Positions 24,383 to 33,042 of a stretch of DNA of 64,000 nt are shown here, piece by piece. This stretch comes from Streptomyces sp. DT2A-34 (GTDB lineage Bacteria > Actinomycetota > Actinomycetes > Streptomycetales > Streptomycetaceae). Location: NCBI RefSeq assembly GCF_030499515.1, contig NZ_JASTWJ010000001.1, positions 7,730,001-7,794,000 on the forward strand, given 5' to 3'. Within the stretch, counting starts at the first letter, position 1; the number at the start of each line of letters is the position of its first letter. Position numbers and translations under genes: made by a program. Below the pieces are notes generated by a model that saw nothing but the letters and a program-made list of their open reading frames with translations, did no database searches and had not been told where the DNA came from.

Positions 24383-25243
24383 GTGAGCGAGCCGCGGTCC
24401 GCGCCGACGGTCGGTCAGGTCGTCCTCGGCCGACGCCTGCTGGACCTGCGTGAACGCGCCGGGCTCAAGCGTGAGGAGGCCGCCCGCATCCTCCGCGTCG
24501 CCCCCGCCACGGTCCGCCGCATGGAGATGGCCGAGGTCGCGCTCAAGATCCCGTACCTCCAACTGCTCCTGAAGGCCTACGGCATCTCCGACGACGAGGC
24601 CGACGGCTTTGTGCAACTGGCCGAGGAGGCGAACAAACCCGGCTGGTGGCAGCGGTTCCACGACATCCTGCCGGGCTGGTTCTCGATGTACGTCAGCCTG
24701 GAGGGCGCGGCCGGCCTCATCCGGTCGTACGAACCCCACTTCGTGCCCGGCCTGTTGCAGACCGAGGACTACGCGCGCGCGGTGCTGAGGTCGGGGGCCG
24801 TCGGCCAGACCAGCCCCGACGACATCGAGCGCCATGTCGCCCTGCGTATGCGACGCCAGCAACTGCTCACCCGTGAGGACGCGCCCCGGCTGTGGGTCGT
24901 GATGGACGAGACCGTGCTGCGCCGCCGGGTCGGCGGCCCGGAGGTGATGCGTGCCCAGATCGACCGGCTGCTCGAGGCCACGAAGCTGCCCAATGTGACG
25001 CTGCAGGTGGCCCCGTTCGCGAACGGACCGCACCCCGGCACCTACGGGCCTTTCGTGCTGTTCCGATTTGCCATGTCAGAACTGCCGGACATGGTCTACA
25101 GCGAGTACCTGACCGGCGCCGTCTACCTCGACGCGCGCGCCGAGGTGGCGACCCATCTCGAGGTCATGGACCGCATGGCGGCGCAGGCTGCTACGGCACA
25201 TCGCACGAAGGGGATCCTCCGGGATCTCCGCAAGGAGCTGTGA
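24383..25243 (+). CDS. XRE-family regulator with DUF5753 domain
   Basis: 286 residues. Helix-turn-helix at about 15-70 (LGRRLLDLRERAGLKREEAARI with recognition helix APATVRRMEMAE). The large DUF5753 domain follows, with SYEPHFVPGLLQTEDYARAV, WVVMDETVLRRRVGG and the C-terminal LEVMDRMAAQA. The architecture is that of the BldB/WhiJ-associated regulators of Streptomyces. GTG 24383 follows TGGAGGTGGAGC; an in-frame upstream extension would cover the operators. Its stop abuts the DUF397 ATG, giving a two-gene operon. Confidence 0.92.
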   Translation: MSEPRSAPTVGQVVLGRRLLDLRERAGLKREEAARILRVAPATVRRMEMAEVALKIPYLQLLLKAYGISDDEADGFVQLAEEANKPGWWQRFHDILPGWFSMYVSLEGAAGLIRSYEPHFVPGLLQTEDYARAVLRSGAVGQTSPDDIERHVALRMRRQQLLTREDAPRLWVVMDETVLRRRVGGPEVMRAQIDRLLEATKLPNVTLQVAPFANGPHPGTYGPFVLFRFAMSELPDMVYSEYLTGAVYLDARAEVATHLEVMDRMAAQAATAHRTKGILRDLRKEL

Positions 25244-25498
25244 ATGGATCGCATCAAGCCGCGCATACGCGTCTACAACGGCATGCCCGCGCGGGACTTG
25301 GGCAGCGAGGGCTGGCACAAGCCGTGGAGCGGCGGCAACGGAGGCAACTGCCTGGAGGCGATGAAGCTCGCCGACGGCCGGATCGCCGTCCGCCAGTCGA
25401 CCGACCCGGACGGGCCGGCGCTGATCTACACCACGGACGAGATCACGGCGTTCATCGAGGGGGCGAAGGCGGGGGCGGCGGACTTCCTCCTTTCCTGA
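25244..25498 (+). CDS. DUF397 protein
   Basis: 84 residues with the DUF397 pattern WSGGNGGNCLEAMKLADGRIAVRQSTDPDGPALIYTT in outline: a Cys before the central strand, RQS and a final helix FIEGAKAGAADFLL. DUF397 proteins act with the XRE partner encoded just upstream, probably as antagonist or ligand. The ATG follows the XRE stop without a gap (TGAATG), so translation is coupled. Confidence 0.92.
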   Translation: MDRIKPRIRVYNGMPARDLGSEGWHKPWSGGNGGNCLEAMKLADGRIAVRQSTDPDGPALIYTTDEITAFIEGAKAGAADFLLS

Positions 25499-25505
25499 GC
25501 TGCTC

Positions 25506-25557
25506 GAGCTACTTGAGCCACATGAGCTACTTGACCCACATGAGCTACTGAGTCACT
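25506..25557 (+). repeat. 18-bp tandem repeat after the DUF397 gene
   Basis: Three units of GAGCTACTTGAGCCACAT type: 25506-25523, 25524-25541 and a partial 25542-25557. It begins 8 bases after the stop and is not translated. Confidence 0.8.
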
Positions 25558-25628
25558 TGCCTGCCTCTCTCGCAACTTCCTTTACTTGGTGCTCAGTTGA
25601 TAATCCATTGCGTCCTACGGAGTGCCTC

Positions 25629-26417
25629 ATGATCGAGATCGACACCAGCAAGCCGCATCCCGCGCGGATGTACGACTGGTATCTCGGCGGCAAGGACAAC
25701 TACCCCGTCGACGAGGCCATGGGGAAGCAGATGCTCGCCCTCGACCCGCGCGTCCCGGTGATGGCGCGGGTCAACCGCGCGTTCATGCACAGGGCCACGC
25801 GCTGGCTCGCCGAGCAGGGCGTACGTCAGTTCCTGGACATCGGCACCGGCATCCCGACCGAGCCGAACCTCCATCAGGTGGCCCAGGGGGTCGCCCCCGA
25901 CGCGCGCGTCGTCTACTGCGACAACGACCCCATCGTGCTGGCCCACGCGGCAGCCCTGCTGCGCGGCACGGACGAAGGCACGACCGAGTACCTGCAGGCC
26001 GATGTGCGCAGCCCCGAGGCGATCATCGAGGGCGCGAAGAAAGTCCTGGACTTCAGCCGCCCCGTCGCCCTTTCCCTCGTCGCGCTGCTGCACTTCGTCT
26101 CCGACGAGGACGGCGCGCACGACTTGGTGACCCGGCTGCTGTCCGAACTCCCCTCCGGCAGCTACCTGGTGGTGACCCACGCGACCGCCGACTTCACTCC
26201 CGAGGAGTCGAAGGCGGCGACCGAGAAGCTCAAGGCGGCCGGCGTCACCCTGGCCCTGCGCTCCCGCGAGGAGTTCACCCGCTTCTTCGCCGGCCTCGAA
26301 CTCGTCGAGCCCGGCGTCGAGGTGCCGCACCACTGGCACCCCGAACTGGGTGAGCCCGTACCCGGACAGGACGACGGGGTCATCCCCGGGTACGGGGCGG
26401 TGGGGCGCAAGCCGTAG
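25629..26417 (+). CDS. SAM-dependent methyltransferase, DUF574 type
   Basis: 262 residues of the actinobacterial DUF574 (S-adenosyl methyltransferase) family. MYDWYLGGKDNYPVDE at the N-terminus is diagnostic. FLDIGTGIPTEPNLHQVA is the SAM loop, VVYCDNDPIVLAHA the acidic loop and PVALSLVALLHFVSD motif IV. The family is greatly expanded in Streptomyces; substrates are mostly unknown. ATG 25629 follows GGAG. Its stop lies inside a 22-23 bp tandem repeat shared with the end of the convergent phosphatase gene. Confidence 0.9.
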   Translation: MIEIDTSKPHPARMYDWYLGGKDNYPVDEAMGKQMLALDPRVPVMARVNRAFMHRATRWLAEQGVRQFLDIGTGIPTEPNLHQVAQGVAPDARVVYCDNDPIVLAHAAALLRGTDEGTTEYLQADVRSPEAIIEGAKKVLDFSRPVALSLVALLHFVSDEDGAHDLVTRLLSELPSGSYLVVTHATADFTPEESKAATEKLKAAGVTLALRSREEFTRFFAGLELVEPGVEVPHHWHPELGEPVPGQDDGVIPGYGAVGRKP

Positions 26418-26475
26418 TCCCCCTACGGGCAAGCCGTAGTTCTCCTTACGGGCAAACCGTAGTTCGCCTTACAGG
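26408..26475. repeat. 22-23 bp tandem repeat at the convergent gene ends
   Basis: Three units of CAAGCCGTAGTTCTCCTTACGG type at about 26408-26429, 26430-26452 and 26453-26475. The first carries the methyltransferase stop (TAG) and the last carries the phosphatase stop (TTA on this strand). Confidence 0.8.
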
Positions 26476-27173
26476 TACGACATCATGCGCCGCGGAGCGT
26501 CCACCAGGCGGCTGAGGACCACCACCGGCAGCGGGGGCTGCTCCACCTTGGCCGGGCTCAGGTTCAGCCCGTAGTAGATCTGCTCGATCGAGGGCGGTCC
26601 GACCGCGAGGTTGCGCCGGACCGCCTGCGACGGCGACTCCTCACCGGTCTTCACGAGGTACGCCGCGACCATCGCGCCCGTACGGCCGACACCCGCGCCG
26701 CAGTGGACGAACACCGGGCCGGACGCCGACGAGACGACGTCGAGGAAGCGCTGCACCTGCTGGGGTGACGGCGTCTGCCCGTCACGGATCGGCATGCGCA
26801 CGGCCTTCAGCCCGGCCTCACCCGGTTCGGCCAGCTCGGCCGCGCTCAGGTCCTCGGCGCGCAGGTCGACGACGGTGGTGATGCCCATGCTCGCCAGTGC
26901 CCGGTAACCGGCCGGGGAGGGGGCGGAGCCGCGCCACAGCCGGCCGTCGGTGTCCACCGGCTGGAAGTGGTTCACGCCCTGGACGGAGCGCGTACCGGCA
27001 GGCACTGGAGTCTCCTCGCGGGCCAAGAACGACAGGCCCAGGATGCTGCCTGCGCCGGCGACCCACAGGGCGATGTAGCCGATGACGAGGCCGAGGAGGA
27101 TCCGCAGCGCGCGCCGGGACAGCGGGCGCTTGCGGAGAGCAGGGGAGGGCAGGGTTGCGGTAAGGACAGCCAT
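26469..27173 (-). CDS. Membrane-anchored dual-specificity/tyrosine phosphatase
   Basis: 234 residues. A basic N-terminus, then one transmembrane helix (about 24-50, ILLGLVIGYIALWVAGAG) that puts the catalytic domain on the outer side. The active-site loop HCGAGVGRTG (Cys-x5-Arg) is present, with the general-acid loop in DLRAEDLSAAEL or MPIRDGQTP. The substrate may be a phosphoprotein or phosphoinositide. Monocistronic by spacing. Confidence 0.85.
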   Translation of the reverse strand: MAVLTATLPSPALRKRPLSRRALRILLGLVIGYIALWVAGAGSILGLSFLAREETPVPAGTRSVQGVNHFQPVDTDGRLWRGSAPSPAGYRALASMGITTVVDLRAEDLSAAELAEPGEAGLKAVRMPIRDGQTPSPQQVQRFLDVVSSASGPVFVHCGAGVGRTGAMVAAYLVKTGEESPSQAVRRNLAVGPPSIEQIYYGLNLSPAKVEQPPLPVVVLSRLVDAPRRMMSYL

Positions 27174-27321
27174 GGGCGACCCGGGGGACTAGGGGGCGGG
27201 GGTCGTTGGAATCGTAACCTGCGGTATGTGATCAACTGTGCGATAAGTCCGTTTTGTGCGATAAGTCTCACCTGTCATGTTTGGTGCGCACAGTCGGTCG
27301 GTCACGGTCGGCGCGGCACGT

Positions 27322-28239
27322 TCAGCCCTCATCCGCCTCCGCGTCGCCGACACCGACCACCGTGAGATGGGCGCGATCCAGGGTCGCGTCCTCCAGGCAG
27401 CCGCGCAGCCGCATGAGGTCGTGCTCGGTGAGCGCGGGCCGTACGACCCCCGCGAACGTGCCGTCTCCCAGGTCGCCGAGGGCGGCGTGCCGCAGCGGTG
27501 CGGCCGTGGAGTGCCGGCAGCTCTCCCAGATCTGCTGTGCGGCCAGCGCCTTCCCGGCGGACGACATGTCCACGCCCCGCAGCTCGATCTGGACGACCAC
27601 GGAGGTCGCCTCGTTCTCGTTGGCCTCTTCCTTACGGGTCTGGGTGAGGTCGGCGAGCCCCACGATCAGGGCGGCGAGCAGGGCGGCACCGGCGAGGGCG
27701 ACGGTGGCGAGACGTGCGGTACGGCCCCGGGAGCGTCCACCGCCCAGCGGTGGCAGGTCCTCCAGGTCGTCGGCGGCTGCCGGGTCGGGGGCGGCGAGCA
27801 CGGCCAGCCGCCCGGCCAGGCGCCGCTCGGCGGGTTTCGCCGTGGCCGACGCGACCCGCTGCACCACCCAGGCGAGCCCGGACAGCAGGACACCGGCGAA
27901 CATGAGGACCGGCACGAAGACGTACCTCCGCTCCGCCGGGTCCTCCAGCCACCGGAACCGCGTCTCCTCGTGCGCCACGGCCGGCTCGCGCAACCGCGTC
28001 AGTACGTCCTCCTGGCGGGCGTCCAGCTCCCGCTGCCGCCGGTCGGTGTCGCGCAGCCGCTCCTCGATCCGGTTCAGCCGCCCCAGCGTCACCAGGCCGA
28101 GCAGCATCACCTCGACGACCAGCAGCAGGACCCCGCAGATCATCGCCCGCTGCCACTGCCAGCGGTACAGGTAGACGACGAGGTAGGTGCCCGCGCCGGC
28201 GGCGACCAGCGCTCCGAAGACGTACGCGATCTTCCTCAT
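27322..28239 (-). CDS. Membrane protein, partner of the PEP/pyruvate-binding protein
   Basis: 305 residues, no known family. Two N-terminal hydrophobic helices (about 5-25 and 33-53) precede a charged coiled coil (IEERLRDTDRRQRELDARQED). A helix follows near 105-125, then an Ala-rich soluble stretch and another helix near 178-198, and finally an extracytoplasmic domain with two Cys (WESCRHS, LRGCLED) that may form a disulfide. The ATG overlaps the stop of the upstream rifampin-phosphotransferase-like gene as ATGA, so the two are co-expressed. Function unknown. Confidence 0.65.
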   Translation of the reverse strand: MRKIAYVFGALVAAGAGTYLVVYLYRWQWQRAMICGVLLLVVEVMLLGLVTLGRLNRIEERLRDTDRRQRELDARQEDVLTRLREPAVAHEETRFRWLEDPAERRYVFVPVLMFAGVLLSGLAWVVQRVASATAKPAERRLAGRLAVLAAPDPAAADDLEDLPPLGGGRSRGRTARLATVALAGAALLAALIVGLADLTQTRKEEANENEATSVVVQIELRGVDMSSAGKALAAQQIWESCRHSTAAPLRHAALGDLGDGTFAGVVRPALTEHDLMRLRGCLEDATLDRAHLTVVGVGDAEADEG

Positions 28240-30662
28240 GACGCGTCCCCCAGTCGTACGTCACCTGCCGTCCCGTCGACCGTCAGCCGGGAGCCCGGCG
28301 GGAAGCGGCGTACGGCGTCGGTGGCGCCGACGACCGCGGGGAGCCCGAACTCCCTTGCCAGGACGGCCAGATGGGACAACGCGCTGCCGGTCTGGGCGAC
28401 CAGGCCGGTCAGGCCGGGCAGCAGCGGGGCGAGCGCGGGGTCCAGGGAGCGCACGACCAGCACGGGGTCCGTCGGCCGGGGACCCGCCCCGTCCCACACG
28501 GTTCCGACGACGCGCCCCGCGGACACGCCCCGTACGCCGTCGCCCCGGGCGCCTCCCCGCTCGGCGACGACGACCTGACCGTCCGCGAGCCGGAAGGCGT
28601 CCGGCAACGGCGGCGACTCGGCCTGCGGCACGCGTGCGTGGAGATCGCCGGGCAGGGCCCCGCCGTCCAGCACGGTGGCCAGCTCCGCCCACCGCAACAG
28701 CCCGACACGCTCCAGGCCGATCCCCAGCCGCCGAGCCACCTCGCGCACGAGCCGGACCTGCAGTTCCTGCACCCAGCGGATGCGGAGGCGGAGGGCTTCA
28801 CGGGGTGGGAGGGGGGTGAGGGAGGGGGAGTGGAGGGTCGTGGGGCGGGGGGTGTCCATGGGCGCAGTGGCCTGGGTGGCCTCTGCGGGTGCGGGGGACT
28901 GAGACGCCTCTGCGTGCCAAGCGGCCCGTGTGGTGCCGGTGTGCGGGGTGGCGTAGATGGCGAAGGCCGCGCTCGTGGGGGTGGCTCGCTGGGCCGGCTC
29001 ACGGGAGGGCGGGCGCGGAGCGGGCGGGCGGCGGCTGCCGTTGGCGGTGGGTGCGGCGTGGGTGGGCCGCGTCGGTGTGGTGGCGTCCGGCGCCGGTTCC
29101 TGGGCGATCACTGTCGCCCACGTGCGGTGCGTCCCCGTGCCCTGCGGAGCGGCTTGGCCGGAGTCGTTCGTCGGCGGTGACGGCGTCGCCGTAGCGCCCG
29201 GCGGTCGCCCCCGTCTGCGCAGGCTCGGGGCGGTGAGGGTCAGGACCACCGGGTTCTCGGCGACCACCTGCTCGTCGGGGATGCCCAGGGCACGGGACTC
29301 GGCCAGGACGGCCAGGGCCGTGCCGGCCGCTGTGCGGCTCCTGGGCGGTTCGTCGAGGAGGGCTCCCGCGAGGGCCTCCTGGGCGTGCAGGGAGACCAGG
29401 ACCCGGCGGGCCCAGCGGAGCTCCGCGGCCAGGGCCGAGCCGGAGAGCCCGGTGGGTGACGGGATCCCGGCGAGGCGGCGGTCGACGTCCGCGGCGAGGT
29501 CGGTGGCAAGGCCGGGCAGGGCGGACGCGAGGCGACCCACCCGCCAGGCCGCGGTGAGCCGGCGCGCTCCGGGTGCCGGGTTGAGCAGCGCGAGCCACCG
29601 GTGCCGGGGTGGCACGGCGCCGAGGAGCCGCAGATCGGCGGCGGCACGCCCAGTGACCGTAGTGACCACCGGCACCGAGTTCAGCAGCCGACGCGGCGCG
29701 GTGCCCCCGATGTCCAGTGCGGCGGCGAGCCCACGGGCCATCGGCGCCACCCACAGGTCCTCCTCCAGCGGCGTCAGCTGCTCCGGCAGCGTCTCCGCCA
29801 CCGGACCGGGCCCGAGCAGTCGCGCGCCGCGTGCCGGTCGCGCCGCCATCGCGGTGATCGGCCGACTCTGGAACAGCCACAGCCGCCCGTCCGCGTCGAA
29901 CCCGAACTCGACGTCCTGCGGCCCGCCGAAGACCCGACGGACCTGCCGCGCCAGCCGCGCCAGCCGGAACAGCTCGACGCGCGTGAGCAACGAACCGGAG
30001 GGCTCCGCCGGGACCTCCGACGACTCCGTCCGCAGGAGCCGTCCGTGCCCGCTCAGCCAGTGGTCGGTGCCCGACCGCGCCCCGCTCACCAGGCTGTCCG
30101 GCCCGCCGCGCACCGCGCTGACCAGCAATCTGTCGGCCCGCCCAGCGACCGGGTCGGCACCGAACATCACCCCGCCGACCCGAGCCGTGAGCATGGGCTG
30201 CACCAGCACCGCCATCGGCGCCGTGGAGCCGTCGGGCCGGTGCGCCGAGCCGAGCACGGTCTGTACGGCCGTACGAAAGTCCCGCCAACCGCGCACGTCG
30301 AGCACCGAGGTGAACTGGCCCGCCAGGGACGACTCCTCGGTGTCCTCCTGGGGCGAGGACGACCGTACGACGAGCGGGCGGGTGCCGCCGTCGGAGAGCT
30401 CGTCCCAGGCGCGCCGCAGGGCGACCGTGTCGCGCATTGCCTGGTGCGGTATCACGAAACCGGGAAGCACGGGCAGTCCGGCGCGGGCCGCGCGGGCGAG
30501 GTTCGCGGCCTTGGATCCCATCAGCCGGGGGAGCGCGGCGCCGGGCAGGTCCAGCGGGACGACGGCCGGACCGTACGTCTCGACCTCGGCCGGCGTGACG
30601 TCGCCCCGGAACTCATCCCCGTCGCGCGCACCTTCTCCGTGACGTTCATCGAGCGTCGTCAT
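28236..30662 (-). CDS. PEP/pyruvate-binding (rifampin phosphotransferase-like) protein
   Basis: 808 residues. The N-terminal ATP-grasp domain (LMGSKAANLARAARAGLPVL, VVRSSSPQEDTEESSLAGQF, QDVEFGFDADGRLWLFQSRP) covers about 35-320 and a middle domain runs to about 480. A 130-residue Pro/Thr/Ala-rich linker follows at about 480-612. The C-terminal swivelling domain carries TGSALSHLAVL with the phospho-carrier His764. This order is that of rifampin phosphotransferase and PEP synthase. The low-complexity linker in place of part of the substrate domain is unusual, so rifampin may not be the substrate. I start at ATG 30662 (MTTLDERHG); upstream in-frame codons look non-coding. Confidence 0.8.
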   Translation of the reverse strand: MTTLDERHGEGARDGDEFRGDVTPAEVETYGPAVVPLDLPGAALPRLMGSKAANLARAARAGLPVLPGFVIPHQAMRDTVALRRAWDELSDGGTRPLVVRSSSPQEDTEESSLAGQFTSVLDVRGWRDFRTAVQTVLGSAHRPDGSTAPMAVLVQPMLTARVGGVMFGADPVAGRADRLLVSAVRGGPDSLVSGARSGTDHWLSGHGRLLRTESSEVPAEPSGSLLTRVELFRLARLARQVRRVFGGPQDVEFGFDADGRLWLFQSRPITAMAARPARGARLLGPGPVAETLPEQLTPLEEDLWVAPMARGLAAALDIGGTAPRRLLNSVPVVTTVTGRAAADLRLLGAVPPRHRWLALLNPAPGARRLTAAWRVGRLASALPGLATDLAADVDRRLAGIPSPTGLSGSALAAELRWARRVLVSLHAQEALAGALLDEPPRSRTAAGTALAVLAESRALGIPDEQVVAENPVVLTLTAPSLRRRGRPPGATATPSPPTNDSGQAAPQGTGTHRTWATVIAQEPAPDATTPTRPTHAAPTANGSRRPPAPRPPSREPAQRATPTSAAFAIYATPHTGTTRAAWHAEASQSPAPAEATQATAPMDTPRPTTLHSPSLTPLPPREALRLRIRWVQELQVRLVREVARRLGIGLERVGLLRWAELATVLDGGALPGDLHARVPQAESPPLPDAFRLADGQVVVAERGGARGDGVRGVSAGRVVGTVWDGAGPRPTDPVLVVRSLDPALAPLLPGLTGLVAQTGSALSHLAVLAREFGLPAVVGATDAVRRFPPGSRLTVDGTAGDVRLGDAS

Positions 30663-30906
30663 CGAACACCCTCCAGGACCGACCGCCAACAGGGGGGACG
30701 CGCTGGGGTGGCCCTGCGCCTGACGACGGAACGAAGGATGGGGGCGAGCCGCTGCCGTCCCGGACCCGGGTACGACGACAGCACACCTCCTGCTCCGATG
30801 ATCCCACTCCTGTTCGGATCCATGTAGCCCGGAAGTCATCTTTCGGACACATGCGAGAACAAATCTGAAAGTGACGGTATGCCGGGAATGAGTGATTTAT
30901 CCAGCC

Positions 30907-32431
30907 TTAGTGGCTCTCGCCCGGCGGCAGCACCCCGCACAGCGCCTCCAGCGCCGCCCCGTACGCGTGCTCCGAGGGCGTCGCGTATCCGACGACGATG
31001 CCGTCACGGACCGGCATGGCCCTCGCCACGGCGTCCGGGTGCCGGAACTCGGCGAGGCCGTCCAGGGCGATGCCCTGCCAGGTGGCCGCCTTGACCGTGG
31101 AACGTTCGGTGCCGGGCGGCAGCCGCAGCACCGCGTGCAGTCCGGCGGCGACACCGGTGACCTCGATGTGCGGCGCGTGCGTGGCGAGCGCCGCGACGAG
31201 GCGGTCGCGGCGGCTCCGGTACCGCTGCCGCATGCGCCGTACATGACGGTCGTACGCCCCGGAGACGATGAAGTCGGCGAGGCTCAGCTGATCGAGGACG
31301 CTCGCCCACGCCTCGCGCTCGCCCTTGGTCACGAGCACGTCGTCGACGTACCGCTCCGGCAGCACCATCCACCCGAGCCGCACCGCCGGCGACAGGCTCT
31401 TGCTGACCGAGCCGATGAAGATCACTCGCTCGGGATCGAGACCCTGGACGGCGCCGACGGGTTTGCGGTCGTAGCGGAACTCCCCGTCGTAGTCGTCCTC
31501 CAGAACGACGCCCCCACGCGCGCGTGCCCAGTCGATCACGGCGGCACGGCGCTCGGGATGCAGCGGGCCGCCGGTCGGGAACTGGTGCGCGGGCGTGAGC
31601 AGTACGGCCCGTTCGCGTCCCAGCACGTCGACGCGTGCGCCGTCCTCGTCGAGGGGGAGCGGTACGGTCCGTGCGCCCGCGGCGGCGAGGAGTTCCCGGT
31701 GGAAGCCCAGCCCGTACCCCTCCACGGCCAGTGGGCCGCGCAGCACACCGCCGCCTGTGCCTGTGCCTGTGCTTGTGCTTGTGCTTGTGCACCTGTCCTG
31801 GCCGAACAGCAGCCGCAGGGCGTGCGCGAAGCCGGAGCAGATCACGATCCGGTCCGGCTCGGTGCGCACGCCACGCGCGCGTGCCAGGTACTCGGTGAGC
31901 GCCTCCCGCAGTTCCACGCGCCCGGCGGGATCACCGGGCCCGAAGACCTCGTTCGGCGCCTGCTGGAGGGCCCGCCGATAGGAGGCCAGCCAGGCCGCAC
32001 GCGGGAACGCCGACGCGTCCGGGGTGCCCTGCCGCAGGTCGTGCCGAGGCCCACGCGCGCGTGGGAGGCGCCTTACGGGGCACCCGCTCGGCGCGTCGCA
32101 GGGGGTCGGCACGCTCGGCCACCCTCGTCCCCGAGCCCTGGCGGGCGGTGAGCCAGCCCTCGGCCACCAGCTCCGCGTACGCGTCGGCCACGGTGTTGCG
32201 GGCGACCCCCAGGTCGGCGGCGAGCGAACGGTACGGCGGCAGCCGGGTACCGGGCGCGAGCCGCCCACTGCGCACGGCCTCGCGCAGCGCACGGATCAGC
32301 GCGGCCCGGCGGCCGCCCGGCGCGGATGAACCGGATGCCTCGGACGACCCGGACGGCTCGGAGGGCTCGGACAGATCCACATGCAGGTCGGCGCCGATCC
32401 GCTCTGCCGAATTGACCCACGATTCCGCCAT
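30907..32431 (-). pseudogene. MocR-type GntR/aminotransferase regulator, frameshifted
   Basis: A PLP-binding regulator of the MocR/PdxR family in two frames. The N-terminal winged helix (LREAVRSGRLAPGTRLPPYR, DLGVARNTVADAYAELV) starts at 32431. The aminotransferase-like domain (HDLRQGTPDASAFPRAAWL, VLEDDYDGEFRYDRKPVGA, FIGSVSKSLSPAVRLGWM with the PLP Lys) is in another frame down to 30907. The frames meet at a perfect palindrome with a CG run (32050-32065); one extra CG would restore the protein. The domain also carries a hexanucleotide repeat encoding a Ser/Thr/Gly tract. Divergent from the AhpD-like gene. Confidence 0.8.
31755..31790. repeat. Hexanucleotide repeat inside the MocR gene
   Basis: Six units: CTGTGC three times, then TTGTGC three times. 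On the coding strand this is a Thr-Ser/Thr-Gly tract inserted near LFGQDR of the aminotransferase-like domain. In-frame at any copy number. Confidence 0.95.
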
Positions 32432-32478
32432 GGAAATGCACCCTACAACCGGTCTTTTCGGCCCGTAGGTTGATCCAC

Positions 32479-33012
32479 ATGACGACGAACACGACCGACA
32501 CCAAGCTCACCGAGTCCATCGCCGAGTCCATCAACGAGGCCGAGGCCGCCCGCACCCGCCTCGACTTCGCGAAGTCCGCCCCGAAGGTCTTCCGCGCCAT
32601 CGTCGGCTTCGACGCCGCCGCCCGCGAGGGCCTGGACCCCGCACTCGTCGAACTGATCCAGATCCGCGCCTCGCACCTCAACCACTGCGCCTACTGCCTC
32701 CACATGCACACGGGCGACGCCCGCAAGGCCGGTGAGAGCGAGGACCGGCTGCACATGGTCGCCGTCTGGCGCGAGGCCCGCCACTTCTTCACCGAGAAGG
32801 AACAGGCCGCCCTGGCCCTGACGGAAGCGGTGACCCTGGTGGCCGACGGAGGGGTCCCCGACGAGGTCTACGCCCAGGCCGCGGCCCACTTCGACGAAGC
32901 GGAACTGGCACACGTCCTGGCCCTGATCCTCACGATCAACACATGGAACAGGGTGGCGTTGGCGACGGGGAAGGTGGCGGGGACGGACGAGCGGCGTCAA
33001 GGACGTCAGTGA
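32479..33012 (+). CDS. Carboxymuconolactone decarboxylase/AhpD-like protein
   Basis: 177 residues with the AhpD-type redox motif NHCAYCLHMHTGDARK (CxxC plus His). Such proteins reduce peroxidatic partners or act on small organic substrates; many actinobacterial copies are induced by oxidants. ATG 32479 follows TAGGTT at 7 bases, so the transcript is probably leaderless. It is divergent from the MocR gene with a 47-base gap, and CAACC/GGTTG half-sites flank the promoter. It is therefore the likely target of that regulator, now perhaps deregulated. Confidence 0.88.
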   Translation: MTTNTTDTKLTESIAESINEAEAARTRLDFAKSAPKVFRAIVGFDAAAREGLDPALVELIQIRASHLNHCAYCLHMHTGDARKAGESEDRLHMVAVWREARHFFTEKEQAALALTEAVTLVADGGVPDEVYAQAAAHFDEAELAHVLALILTINTWNRVALATGKVAGTDERRQGRQ

Positions 33013-33042
33013 GCCGTTTCCCGCGCCCGCGATCACTGCCCG

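Noticed and set aside
30663..30906. Rifampin-associated element upstream of the phosphotransferase-like gene
   Set aside because: The known 19-bp inverted repeat type (GGGGCTTGC with CAAGCCCC) was looked for and not found.
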